64,000 nt of DNA from Flavitalea plasmicola (GTDB lineage: Bacteria > Bacteroidota > Bacteroidia > Chitinophagales > Chitinophagaceae), in the NCBI RefSeq assembly GCF_030546645.1, contig NZ_JAUOTO010000006.1, positions 186,001-250,000 of the forward strand, given 5' to 3'. Shown in pieces: positions 52,101 to 60,369 of this stretch (within the stretch, counting starts at the first letter, position 1; every line of letters starts with the position of its first letter). The notes under the pieces are model-generated. The model was not told the DNA's origin and ran no database searches. It saw only the letters and a program-made list of their open reading frames with translations. The translations under genes and the position numbers were made by a program.

Positions 52101-52391
52101 TCCACCATCAATAATAATATTATCACCATCGCGCGCACCCGGATGAAAGTATCCGCCTTTCGCCTGCGCATGGAAGGACAGGCCGCTTTCGATGGACGGC
52201 TCAATCTCCAGTTCCGGGTGGGCCTTCCTCCATTCGGCTTGATTGGCATACCCGTCAAGGTGACGGGCACACAGGAAAATCCAAAAGTAAAAGCAGGCAA
52301 AACGAAGAAAGGCGATCAGTTGGAAGAGACGGAGGATAAGGAAGAGGAAGAGCCCCATCCCGGGAAAGAGGCCAGCGGTAGCACGAAATAG
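49155..52391 (+). CDS. AsmA-like envelope protein
   Basis: 1078 residues. An N-terminal membrane helix (KIAGIATGSIILLLFLLPYIF, about 14-34) is followed by a long, largely beta-stranded periplasmic region. Repeated segments such as LDGVRAS are absent, but AsmA-like features are clear: ALTLTLYDFKLNGSAPFEKE near 75, LRDINYRGSGDL-like (RDIDYRGSGDLSQAIFDLTT) near 180, and near the end LNLQFRVGLPPFGLIGIPVK. The tail is acidic and lysine-rich (TKKGDQLEETEDKEEEEPHP). The family is linked to lipid transport between membranes. The ATG at 49155 is preferred to the upstream TTG. It is divergent from the kinase gene. Confidence 0.85.
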   Translation: MKRPFPRLLFKTLKIAGIATGSIILLLFLLPYIFPGFVSAKIRQWAKSSVHSELGFSSARLSFFKHFPALTLTLYDFKLNGSAPFEKETLIEADEAALGVDLTSVFSTLKIDKIFLTHAFINIQVDSAGKANYNVYASKESNHNTHAADSSDASLKIRKIVIKNSKLVYNDRSMPILINMRDIDYRGSGDLSQAIFDLTTHMEVASMDLYYDRQAYFVNKKIDADLVTRINTNSFGLFFEKNKLMINQLPVDFTGRFEFLKDGYDMDFKLRSEDAGLHDIFTALPPDVLNWLSRMQLKGSGDLDASLTGKYISSARIMPDLILNMKIRDGYLAGPQAPAPLKNLLLSFHSRLPGLNPDSLSAIIDTVYFNIDKDYFSAALQLKGLSQPWIKGRIDAGMDLQKWNKAIGVSSIDLGGRYDLHAAAEGQYSTRVVRNVSLRKVTYDTVVTGIPHFYVKSSLSKGYFKYASFPEAIKDISFNLDASCANNDYRNIRLELENINANVLSNYVKGFFRMGNARDFPIDANLESVFHLSDLKQVMPLDSMDLAGDLRVHILSNGNYQPERKIFPVTVADLQLSNGILKTKYYPRALESIQVNAHIWNSTGTLKNLEVEVTPFSFRFEGQPFTLKADLKNFQDLRYNIASRGLLDLGKIYQVFAIKGYDVKGFIEADLSLKGRQSDAQAGRYDRLYNSGTLKVKDLLVSSELFPMPFRIGKGLFRFDQDKMWFDEFDFRYGKTRASLNGWLSNIFGYMTSKGQPVKGHFDLASDYLLVDEFMAFANTGSGTAAPGASAPANVSFAVYKPSAGASSVPAGQTGVVIIPGGVSVGFNAKVKRIRYNGIDLDDFSGGMTIDSSRLRLDTTRFTLIGAPVEMNAAYQSLSPQRALFDYHIKAKDFDVQRAYREVKIFHDMATSAAKAQGIISLDYQLAGKLDGNMQPVYPSLKGGGVLSLSKVKVKGLKLFSAVSKETNKDVADPDLSKVDIKSTINNNIITIARTRMKVSAFRLRMEGQAAFDGRLNLQFRVGLPPFGLIGIPVKVTGTQENPKVKAGKTKKGDQLEETEDKEEEEPHPGKEASGSTK

Positions 52392-52448
52392 TCTCCGGGG
52401 CAATGGTATGTACACCTGTTGCAACGCTTTCCTTCCTTTTATTGTCAG

Positions 52449-52874
52449 ATGAGCAAACCCCTGCTTATGCACCGTCTTATATTGGCAATGCTCTCTGTTT
52501 TATGCCTTTTTTCAAACTGCAAAAAAAGCAGCGAAAATTTATGGCCTACCAAAATGTTGATAGTCGGCACCTGGGAATTGCGAAGCAACGGCGCCGGCGT
52601 CGTTCTCATGAATTTTCCTCCGGGTAATGGTAATATGTATAAGTACCAGGCCAATACCTATGAGAAGTACACTGGCGGAATGCTGAAAAAAAAGGGGACA
52701 TATAGAATAGTCAAAGAAAAATTCAAGCTAACGGGGAAGATGATGGATAGGATCATTTATGACAACGACATGAATGCCACGACGGTGTATGTATTTGTCG
52801 GGAACGACATGCTTTCGTATAACGTTGGCGGATACTCGACTGGGGACATGTACGCCAGGATCTCTGCTCAATAA
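52449..52874 (+). CDS. Small lipoprotein of unknown function
   Basis: 141 residues. A lipoprotein signal (LILAMLSVLCLFSNC, Cys about 24) is followed by a small beta-rich domain (IVGTWELRSNGAGVVLMNFP; MYKYQANTYEKYTGGMLKKK; TTVYVFVGNDMLSYNVGG). The pattern recalls lipocalin-like domains, as in other small Bacteroidota lipoproteins. Start: the ATG at 52449 fits; an ATG at 52467 would give a shorter signal. The 3' end overlaps the convergent thioredoxin gene by 7 bases. Confidence 0.7.
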   Translation: MSKPLLMHRLILAMLSVLCLFSNCKKSSENLWPTKMLIVGTWELRSNGAGVVLMNFPPGNGNMYKYQANTYEKYTGGMLKKKGTYRIVKEKFKLTGKMMDRIIYDNDMNATTVYVFVGNDMLSYNVGGYSTGDMYARISAQ

Positions 52875-54019
52875 TACCTCCCGATAGTCGGATCATCCAC
52901 AATAGCTTTCTTCAGTACCGCCGGATCGATGGGTCCCTCTTTTGCATAAACGATCTTTCCGCCCGGCGCCACTACCAGGGTATAGGGTAGCGCACCCTGC
53001 CATTTGGGATCGATCGCCTCGATCAGCTTGTACTTGTCGTCGATGTGGAAGATATAATTGGTGCCCGACGCCATTTGAGCCTGAAGGAATTTCAACACCT
53101 TATCCTTTTTCCCCGGCTCATCTGCACTGACAGTGACGAACTCGAAATCCCTGCGCCGGTACATCCGGTTAATATCGACCAGGTCCGGGAACTCCGTCAC
53201 ACAGGGGCCGCACCAGGTCGCCCATACGTTGATCAGCCGGAGCTTATCCGTATTGTTTTTCACCAGCGCCTGCAGCCCCGCGACATCGATCGTGTCCAGC
53301 GTCACCGGCTCTTTCGCCCATTCCTGCTTAGCCTTGATGGTCCAGTCGCTTTTTTCCGCCCATTTGATGCTGCAGCCAAACACCTTGGTCGTCGTAACAG
53401 GAGGTTCCATTCCTTTCAGCAATGCTTCAATAGCATTCCGCGTGTCCATCGTATTCGGCGTCTTCGTAGGCTTTTCCACGTCGTCGATCCGGCCGCTGTA
53501 GCGCAGCTTCCGCTCCTTATCGAAAATAAAAACATGGGGGGTGGCCACGGGTCCGTACTTTTTGGAGACGGCTTCCGTTGCCCCGTCATACAAATAAGGG
53601 AAATTGAAATGCTTTTCCGAAGCCCTTCTTTTCATTTCCTCAAAGCTGTCGCCCATATCCGTATATCCCAGCTCGCTGAGCTGGACAGACCGGGGATCAT
53701 TGGGCATGATCGCCACTACGGACACCCCCTTGCCCCGGTAATCGGCCGTCAGGCGGATGATCCGGTCCTCATATGCCTGGGCCGTAGGGCAGTGGTTGCA
53801 GGTAAAGACGATCACGAGGACCCGGGCGTCCCGGAAGGAAGAAAGCGTATAGGTCTTCCCATCTACCCCCGTAAGCCGGAAGTCCGGCGCTTGCGCCCCG
53901 ATGGCCAGCGTTTTGTGCTCGTCCCCGGGCCAGGATCCCGCAAGGCTACGGAGGCCCGGAAAACAAAAAACCCCCACCCCGGAAAATATGAGTAGAAAGA
54001 AGAGTTTTTGCAATCTCAT
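52868..54019 (-). CDS. Exported protein with two thioredoxin-like domains
   Basis: 383 residues from the ATG at 54019, which gives a signal or anchor segment (KLFFLLIFSGVGVFCFPGL). Domain 1 (about 40-175) is AhpC/TSA-like with a CxxC site in FTCNHCPTAQAY and VSVVAIMPND. Domain 2 (about 240-370) is thioredoxin-like with WATWCGPCVTEF. A linker with FGCSIKWAEKSDW holds an unpaired Cys. The arrangement resembles redoxin-type periplasmic redox proteins with a thiol reductase attached. A role in periplasmic disulfide or peroxide chemistry is inferred. Transcribed opposite to its neighbours. Confidence 0.85.
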   Translation of the reverse strand: MRLQKLFFLLIFSGVGVFCFPGLRSLAGSWPGDEHKTLAIGAQAPDFRLTGVDGKTYTLSSFRDARVLVIVFTCNHCPTAQAYEDRIIRLTADYRGKGVSVVAIMPNDPRSVQLSELGYTDMGDSFEEMKRRASEKHFNFPYLYDGATEAVSKKYGPVATPHVFIFDKERKLRYSGRIDDVEKPTKTPNTMDTRNAIEALLKGMEPPVTTTKVFGCSIKWAEKSDWTIKAKQEWAKEPVTLDTIDVAGLQALVKNNTDKLRLINVWATWCGPCVTEFPDLVDINRMYRRRDFEFVTVSADEPGKKDKVLKFLQAQMASGTNYIFHIDDKYKLIEAIDPKWQGALPYTLVVAPGGKIVYAKEGPIDPAVLKKAIVDDPTIGRYY

Positions 54020-54098
54020 ATGGCTTAATTTGTGAAAAGTTACAAATTTCACGGGCCAATAATAAAAACGACGACTTCCATATTTAAAAAAACCACCC

Positions 54099-54992
54099 AT
54101 GTACACAAGAAGATCATTCCTCCGCTCCGCTTCCCTGTATTCCGCCGGCGTGCTTGCAGCGCCCGCGCTTTCCTCCTTCATAAAAGCCGGCCAGCCGACC
54201 ATCGGCCTCCAGCTCTACACGGTGCGTGACGCCATGGCTTCCGACCCTGCCGGCACCCTGGCCAAGGTCGCCCAGATAGGGTACAACTCCCTGGAGGGAG
54301 CCACGTACACAGGCACCGAAAAGTTCTATGGCATGGACCCCAAAAGCTTTAAGGACCTGCTGAAATCCAACGGACTGGTAATGCGCAGCTGCCACTACAG
54401 AGTGGGAGAGGACCTGGGAAAGGAAAAAGAGATGAAAGGCACCCTCCTGAATGATTGGGATCGCGCCGTGGACGATGCCGCCGCCCTGGGCATTAAATAC
54501 ATGGTCTGCGCCTGGCTGTCCCCCGCTGAGAGAAAAGGGCTCGACCACTATAAATGGCTGGCCGGCGAATTCAACAAGGCCGGAGAAAGATGCAAAAAAG
54601 CCGGGATACAATTCTGCTACCACAACCATGACTTCGAGTTCGACAAACAGGGCGATCAGTACCCCTATGATGTAGTGCTCGAAAATACCGATAAGAACCT
54701 CGTGAAAATGGAAATGGACCTCTACTGGGTCACCAAGGCAAACCAGGACCCCATCGCCCTGTTCGCAAAGAACCCCGGCAGGTTCCCCCTCTGGCACCTG
54801 AAGGACATGGACGCAACCCCGGAGCATGCTTTTACGGAAGTAGGCAATGGCACCATCGATTTTAAAAAGATCTTTGCGCACGCCAGCCATGCGGGGATGA
54901 AATATTTCTTTGTCGAGCAGGATAAGTGCCCGGGATCACCCTTCGACAGCATCACGAAAAGCATTACTTACATCAAAAAGAACCTGGTGTAA
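54099..54992 (+). CDS. Tat-exported sugar phosphate isomerase/epimerase-like protein
   Basis: 297 residues. A twin-arginine signal (YTRRSFLRSASLYSAGVLAA) suggests export in folded form. The xylose isomerase-like TIM barrel shows QLYTVRDAMASDPAGTLAKV, the metal-binding HNHDFEF (about 168-174), MEMDLYWVTKA with conserved acidic residues, and FVEQDKCPGSP. Relatives act on sugars, inositol or unknown substrates; the metal is probably Mn or Zn. No clear operon. The following 225-base gap has no recognised feature. Confidence 0.88.
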   Translation: MYTRRSFLRSASLYSAGVLAAPALSSFIKAGQPTIGLQLYTVRDAMASDPAGTLAKVAQIGYNSLEGATYTGTEKFYGMDPKSFKDLLKSNGLVMRSCHYRVGEDLGKEKEMKGTLLNDWDRAVDDAAALGIKYMVCAWLSPAERKGLDHYKWLAGEFNKAGERCKKAGIQFCYHNHDFEFDKQGDQYPYDVVLENTDKNLVKMEMDLYWVTKANQDPIALFAKNPGRFPLWHLKDMDATPEHAFTEVGNGTIDFKKIFAHASHAGMKYFFVEQDKCPGSPFDSITKSITYIKKNLV

Positions 54993-55217
54993 AGCCCTTT
55001 GCATATTCCGCCGTCACTCATAGAATTTACAAAATTTATCACAAACAAAAAAATCGAATCCTGGCGCATTTAATGCAGCCGGGCACCTTAATTGTATGTC
55101 TTTTAAAAGAGATATATCGTAATTGTAATGGATAACTTCAGATAGTCTTAATTCAACTGCAGATCTGGCTACCGCTCCTTTCGGGTTTCTTTTCATTCAC
55201 AATTCAAAACACTTTGT

Positions 55218-55661
55218 ATGAAAAAGGTATTTGCGGCGTTTGAAGGCTTTTTCGGCGGCGGGAAAGCTTATGAGCCATCCATCCAACCCCAATCTTCGCC
55301 GGTGACTGTCACTTCATTTTCTCAACCACATGTCCTGCAGACCAGGATGAAAGAAGAAAAACTATCCCACGGGGGAACGGTCAGGGCCAGCATGTCTCCC
55401 GTCCGTCTGGACATGCATCACGACAGCGTAGTGATGTATTTTTGCCCAATGAAGGACCTGCACATCCTGGAAGTCATTGCAGAAGGAGATGGAGCCAGCA
55501 TTCCTGCGCAGGCCAAAATTGAAGGGCTGAGTGTGCCTGCGGACTTCAAGTCGGGGTTCTATGAGCTGGAGCATATCGAGCTGACCTCCAACGGGACGAT
55601 CCTGGTGAAGGCAACTGAAAAGACAAACTGGAAGTTCATAGACACCGCACTCCCGCAATAA
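55218..55661 (+). CDS. Hypothetical protein
   Basis: 147 residues with no recognised family, no signal peptide and no membrane segment. It begins KKVFAAFEGFFGGGKAYEPS, has a mixed polar centre (VTSFSQPHVLQTRMKEEKLS), and ends with a beta-like stretch (LTSNGTILVKATEKTNWKFI). An ordinary gene by codon use, with a clear terminator after it (55671-55735). The beta-type alternation suggests a small beta-sandwich domain. No role can be given. Confidence 0.65.
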   Translation: MKKVFAAFEGFFGGGKAYEPSIQPQSSPVTVTSFSQPHVLQTRMKEEKLSHGGTVRASMSPVRLDMHHDSVVMYFCPMKDLHILEVIAEGDGASIPAQAKIEGLSVPADFKSGFYELEHIELTSNGTILVKATEKTNWKFIDTALPQ

Positions 55662-55670
55662 GCTGAAGAC

Positions 55671-55735
55671 GAATGCCGGAGCGAGGTTTAATGTCACAAA
55701 CTGCCTTTAAACAGGGCAGGCCGGCATTCTTTTTT
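55671..55735 (+). terminator. Rho-independent terminator after gene 55218
   Basis: GAATGCCGG pairs with CCGGCATTC (55671-55679, 55721-55729) around a 41-base loop that itself contains CTGCC/GGCAG. It is followed by TTTTTT and starts 10 bases after the stop codon. Confidence 0.75.
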
Positions 55736-55817
55736 CCGCCCCCCATCTTCGCCGGGCTTTGATCCTGGCACGCCGACAATATATCCGGCAGGTAACAAAG
55801 CTCACTTTAAGGGAAGA

Positions 55818-58247
55818 TCATTCCGTACGCAACGACTTAATCGGGTTGACCAGCGCCGCCTTTAACGACTGCGCCCCCACCGTCAGCACCGTCACCAGCA
55901 ACAAGGCTGCGCCTGCCAACAGGAACACATCCGCCCCGATGCGCACGCGATAAGCATAATCCTGCAACCACCAGTGCATGCCATACCAACCGCCCGCCGA
56001 GGCGATCACCAACGCGATCAGCATCAGCAGGACAAGGTCTTTACCCAACAAGGTGAGGATATCCGTCACCCGGGCCCCCATTACCTTGCGGATGCCGATC
56101 TCCCGGGTCCTTCTCTCCGTAGTGAACAGGGTCAGCCCGAAGAGCCCGATACAGCTGATCAATAAGGTGATGCCCGTCGCAATGTCCATCAGCCATTCCA
56201 TAGTCTGCTCGCGCCGGTAGAGCTGCGCAATCTCATCGTCGAAAAAACTGAATTCAAAGGGGCGATGCGGGTAGAATGCTTTCCACTGCCGCCCGATCCG
56301 CGTAAGGATGGCGCGGACTTCTCCCGCCGATCTTCCCTTGGTATCGAGCCTCACCGCGATGTCGGTGCAAGCGATGCCCGCAATCAGCAAGGGCTGAATG
56401 GGTGCGCGATAGGAGTATTTATGAAAATCCGCCACGACCCCGACGATCGGTACATATTTGTTCCAGGTATAGATCTGTTTCCCGATAGCCTGGTCAGGGC
56501 TCCCGAAGCCCAGGGCTTTTGACAAGCTCTCATTGATCACCACTTCCTTAAGCGTATCGCTTGGAAACAGGTTCTTCCCCGCCAGCAAGCGGATCCCATA
56601 GAGCTGGATATAATGCTCGTCGGCAGTAATGGCCTCGACGATCAGCCGCTCCGTACTATTGGCCCTTAACCTGATCGTAAAAATACCCCTGTCTGAACCC
56701 ATCGGCGGCATATTTTCCCGGGCCACGTCTGCAACACCAGGCACCTGCCTGATCGTTTCTTCCAGCAACCGCGCTTTACCGACGCTGTCCTTACGTTCAT
56801 CCGTGTTGAAAGTGACAATGGCATCGCTCCGGAAACCGAGATCTTTGTGCAACATGAAGGAGATCTGCCGGCCAATGACCATCGTGCCGATGATAAAGAG
56901 CAGGGAGATGGTGAACTGGAACACGATCAGCCCCTTCCGCAACCACCATTTCTCCCCACCCCTCGGCGCCCCCGCTCCTTTCAGCGCCGCGACAGGAGAA
57001 TGAAAAGACAACAGTCTTGCCGGATAAAGCCCCGCCAACAAAGTAATGAAGAGGGTGATCCCCAGCAAAAACAGCAGATTGACCGGTGCAAACGGTGAGA
57101 ACCGCAAACCCGGAGGGATGAATTGCTGAAAAACGTGTAGCACCGGAGCTGCCAGCAACAGGGCCATAAATCCGGCCAGCGCTGTCAGCAAAAAGGTCTC
57201 GCTCAGCAGTTGCACGATCAGGTGGAGCCTGCCGCTCCCTATCACCTTACGGATGCTGATCTCTTTTTCCCTTGTCAGCGACTGGGCCGTAGCTAGGTTG
57301 ACATAATTGATCATGGCTAAGACGAGAATAAACAACGCGATGCTCAGCAACGCATATAAGACCGACAGCTGCGAAGTGCTGATGGCGCTATCACCTCCCA
57401 CGGAAGTAAAATGCACGCTACTGAGGGGCTGCAGCTCGATGCGGGGAAAAATACTCTTCGTCCGGCCCTGCCTTTCGTACAGCGCCGACAAGACGGTCCT
57501 GATATGGTCCGGATCGGCTTTGGGCGCGAGTTGCAGGAGCACGGCCTCCATGGCTGTAGTTTTATTGGCCCGTGACGGATCGAGCCCAAGGCTTTGCAGC
57601 AAAAAGCTGTGATCCACCGTCGACAGGGAAATAAAGTCGGTGTAGGGAAAGTCCGTATGTTCCGACCAGTCGCGGACGATCCCGCTGACATGGACATGGA
57701 GGCTGTCCTGGTAGACGATCTCCCGGCCAATAAGACCGTTGAGCGGCCCCGTCCCAAAATATTGACGGGCCCTGCTTTCCGTGAGGACTACACTGAAGGG
57801 ATAGACGAGCGCCGAATGTTCGTCCCCGGCGAGCCATTCGTAAGCCATGATACGGAAATACTCGGGTCCGGCGGCGATCGGCGTTGCAGGATAATTAGCT
57901 TCTTGCTTCCCCACTCCTGTGACCGTGGCCGTGTCATGCGCCAAAATATGATAAGGCGCCACGGTCTCCACGCCCGGCACCTCTTTCCGAATGGCTTCAG
58001 GCAGATCCGCCAATACGGCCGGCACAAGGCGCTCCGGTTCATTCTTTATAAACTGCTCATAAGTGTTGACCCGGTAGATCCTGCTGCCGCCCGGATGATT
58101 ACGGTCAAAGCTGAATTCGTAGCGGACAATCACCCAGATGACCAGACAGGCACAAATGCCCAGCGCCAATCCCAGGACATTGACGAGGGTATAAATTTTG
58201 TTACGGACCAGGGTGCGCCAAGCCATGGTCCAATAGCTTTTGAACAT
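55818..58247 (-). CDS. MacB/FtsX-type ABC transporter permease
   Basis: 809 residues from the ATG at 58247. The first helix is IYTLVNVLGLALGICACLVI. Two MacB-PCD-like periplasmic domains alternate with FtsX membrane triplets (AMINYVNLATAQSLTREKEI; LLISCIGLFGLTLFTTERRT with REIGIRKVMGARVTDILTLL). The last helices are LMLIALVIASAGGWYGMHWW and VFLLAGAALLLVTVLTVGAQ. The family couples an ATPase to conformational work on the envelope or exports small molecules. No ATP-binding partner gene is adjacent. Two GCTGTCCG direct repeats lie about 110-130 bases upstream of the start. Confidence 0.9.
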   Translation of the reverse strand: MFKSYWTMAWRTLVRNKIYTLVNVLGLALGICACLVIWVIVRYEFSFDRNHPGGSRIYRVNTYEQFIKNEPERLVPAVLADLPEAIRKEVPGVETVAPYHILAHDTATVTGVGKQEANYPATPIAAGPEYFRIMAYEWLAGDEHSALVYPFSVVLTESRARQYFGTGPLNGLIGREIVYQDSLHVHVSGIVRDWSEHTDFPYTDFISLSTVDHSFLLQSLGLDPSRANKTTAMEAVLLQLAPKADPDHIRTVLSALYERQGRTKSIFPRIELQPLSSVHFTSVGGDSAISTSQLSVLYALLSIALFILVLAMINYVNLATAQSLTREKEISIRKVIGSGRLHLIVQLLSETFLLTALAGFMALLLAAPVLHVFQQFIPPGLRFSPFAPVNLLFLLGITLFITLLAGLYPARLLSFHSPVAALKGAGAPRGGEKWWLRKGLIVFQFTISLLFIIGTMVIGRQISFMLHKDLGFRSDAIVTFNTDERKDSVGKARLLEETIRQVPGVADVARENMPPMGSDRGIFTIRLRANSTERLIVEAITADEHYIQLYGIRLLAGKNLFPSDTLKEVVINESLSKALGFGSPDQAIGKQIYTWNKYVPIVGVVADFHKYSYRAPIQPLLIAGIACTDIAVRLDTKGRSAGEVRAILTRIGRQWKAFYPHRPFEFSFFDDEIAQLYRREQTMEWLMDIATGITLLISCIGLFGLTLFTTERRTREIGIRKVMGARVTDILTLLGKDLVLLMLIALVIASAGGWYGMHWWLQDYAYRVRIGADVFLLAGAALLLVTVLTVGAQSLKAALVNPIKSLRTE

Positions 58248-58348
58248 AGAAATTTCTTTTAAGAGACAGCCCTGCCAACACTTCAAATAAAATACCGCTT
58301 CAATACCTGGTTGATAGCTAATATTTTATATTCGTTACACTTTTTTTT

Positions 58349-58378
58349 GCTGTCCGGATCCGATACACGGGCTGTCCG
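58349..58378 (-). promoter_or_regulatory. Direct repeat upstream of the permease gene
   Basis: GCTGTCCG occurs at 58349-58356 and 58371-58378, 22 bases apart (about two helical turns). It lies between the AraC-family gene's end and the permease start. A possible regulator site; no evidence beyond spacing. Confidence 0.3.
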
Positions 58379-58440
58379 AATACCTTACCATTGCCCTGAC
58401 CCTGAAGGAGATGTAATATTGTGACTAATACCCGGATTTC

Positions 58441-59352
58441 TTAATTGAACGATTCCCTGAATTCCAATGGAGACAAACTCGTTTTTCTTTTGAATAATTT
58501 ATTAAAGGATTGCGGGTATTCGAAGCCCAGCTGATAGGCCACTTCCGCAACCGATAAATTACTGGTGGACAACATCACCTTGGCCTTCTCGATCAGCTTA
58601 TGGTGAATGTGCTGTTGGGCATTTTGCCCGGTCAGGCTACGAAGCATATCGCTTAAATAGCGCGGCGAAACATGTAACTGTTCTGCAAGGTATTGCACCG
58701 TGGGTAAACCTTTGGTCAAAGCGCTTTCCTTGTCAAAATAATCATCCAGCAAGTGTTCTAATTGCGACAACAGATCACTATTCACAGCCTTCCTGGTAAG
58801 GAACTGGCGCTTATAAAAACGATTGCTGTAATTCAACAGCAGCTCAATTTGAGCGATGATCACATCCTGGCTGAAATCATCTATGGTCGATTGCAATTCA
58901 TCCTCCATATTCCTGAAAATATTGAGGATGACGGCCTTTTCTTTTTCAGACAGATGCAAAGCTTCATGGGTATCGTACGAAAAGAACCCAAACTTCTTAA
59001 TATTTTCCCCCAACGGATAATTCCTGATAAAATCGGGATGAAAGAGTAAAGTACTTCCCAGATACTCCGTGTCGTCGGTAATGGCCAGGACCTGGTTGGG
59101 CGCCGTAAAGACAAGGCCGCCTTCGTCAAAATCATAATAATTTTGGCCGTACCGTATTTTGCCGCGAAGGACCGTTTTATACGAGATCTTATAAAAATTA
59201 AATAAGAAGGCTGCGGGCAGCTTGTCTTTATCTACAGCTATCTTGGTATTATCCACCAGGCTTACCAACGGATGCAAAGGCTTTGGTAAGCCCAGCATCC
59301 GGTGTAATTCGGAGATAGAATTAATTTTTTGCGGTGTATGGTCATTTTTCAC
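58441..59352 (-). CDS. AraC-family transcriptional regulator
   Basis: 303 residues. The N-terminal cupin-like ligand domain (FLFNFYKISYKTVLRGKIRY; FDEGGLVFTAPNQVLAITDD) precedes the AraC DNA-binding domain with two helix-turn-helix units (VQYLAEQLHVSPRYLSDMLR; LSVAEVAYQLGFEYPQSFNK) ending FKRKTSLSPLEFRESF. The region is visibly more A+T-rich than its neighbours, together with the SDR gene 17 bases upstream, suggesting acquisition as a pair. It probably regulates the SDR or another gene in response to a small ligand (inference). Confidence 0.92.
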   Translation of the reverse strand: MKNDHTPQKINSISELHRMLGLPKPLHPLVSLVDNTKIAVDKDKLPAAFLFNFYKISYKTVLRGKIRYGQNYYDFDEGGLVFTAPNQVLAITDDTEYLGSTLLFHPDFIRNYPLGENIKKFGFFSYDTHEALHLSEKEKAVILNIFRNMEDELQSTIDDFSQDVIIAQIELLLNYSNRFYKRQFLTRKAVNSDLLSQLEHLLDDYFDKESALTKGLPTVQYLAEQLHVSPRYLSDMLRSLTGQNAQQHIHHKLIEKAKVMLSTSNLSVAEVAYQLGFEYPQSFNKLFKRKTSLSPLEFRESFN

Positions 59353-59369
59353 TTTAGTAACTGGTTGAT

Positions 59370-60167
59370 TTAGTTTCCCAATAATGTCTGCTCCATTTGT
59401 TTTCTGAACCCTTCATCGCCCAATTGCAAACGTTGTGCATAGAATGTTTTCGCATCTTCGCCTGCCACATACCTGAGTTTATCTGCCCCGTCTGTAGCGG
59501 CTTCATAGACCACTTCGGCAATCTGCTCTGCCGGCGTAAAATGATCTTCATTAATGCCGGCGAACATATGCGTTAACCATTTTTCATAGGCAGGATGGGA
59601 TGACATATCGGCGGAACGGCTCAGGAAGTCCGTTTTAATGCCCCCGGGAGAAACCGTTTTAATACCAACGCCGATCTTTTTCAATTCAAATGCCATGCTT
59701 TCACTCCAGCCTTCCAAAGCCCATTTTGTAGCATGATACACCGAGCTGAACGGAAAGGTAATAAGTCCCCCAATCGACGTGGTGGATATAAAAAGTCCCT
59801 GTTGTCTTTCCCTGAAATAAGGAATGAATGCCTGTGTAACACGAATAACGCCCAGAATATTAGTGTTTAGCTGGCGAACCAATTGCTCGTCGGTGGTCGA
59901 TTCCAGCGGCCCCAGCAATCCGTAGCCCGCATTATTAAACACGACATCAATATTGCCCGCGGCGATAGCCTTTTGTGTCGTTTCTTTGATCTGTGCAACG
60001 TTGGTAACATCCAATGGCAACAGGGTAATGTTGTCGATCAAAGTTAACTCTTTTTCATTTTCAGGTTTACGCATGGTGGCGACGACCTTCCAACCCCTGG
60101 CCGCAAATAACTTTGCTACTGCTTTCCCTAAGCCCGTGGAGGCTCCGGTGATAAAAATTGTCTTCAT
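59370..60167 (-). CDS. Short-chain dehydrogenase/reductase
   Basis: 265 residues from the ATG at 60167 (KTIFITGASTGLG). The NAD(P)-binding Rossmann motif is GASTGLGKAVA and the catalytic Tyr-Lys is SVYHATKWALEG, with Ser in FISTTSIGG. NNAGYGLLGPLE is the typical NNAG segment. Substrate unknown; similar enzymes oxidise or reduce alcohols and ketones. Co-oriented with the AraC gene 17 bases downstream. A+T-richer than the surrounding genes. Confidence 0.92.
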   Translation of the reverse strand: MKTIFITGASTGLGKAVAKLFAARGWKVVATMRKPENEKELTLIDNITLLPLDVTNVAQIKETTQKAIAAGNIDVVFNNAGYGLLGPLESTTDEQLVRQLNTNILGVIRVTQAFIPYFRERQQGLFISTTSIGGLITFPFSSVYHATKWALEGWSESMAFELKKIGVGIKTVSPGGIKTDFLSRSADMSSHPAYEKWLTHMFAGINEDHFTPAEQIAEVVYEAATDGADKLRYVAGEDAKTFYAQRLQLGDEGFRKQMEQTLLGN

Positions 60168-60369
60168 TTTTTGTAATTTGAAGTACAAAGCTCTATCACC
60201 TGCTTTTCCGGCAAGTGTCCAAACCACAGATAGTTGTATCCAAAATGCCCTCAGCACCTTTTTTCCTTAGTAAAGGGGTAAAACGCTTGCGATGAACCAG
60301 GGAATCCTGATTAAGGCTACATTTGTCCCATCCCAGGTAGCATATTTTTTAAAAATTCAACTCTATTTG

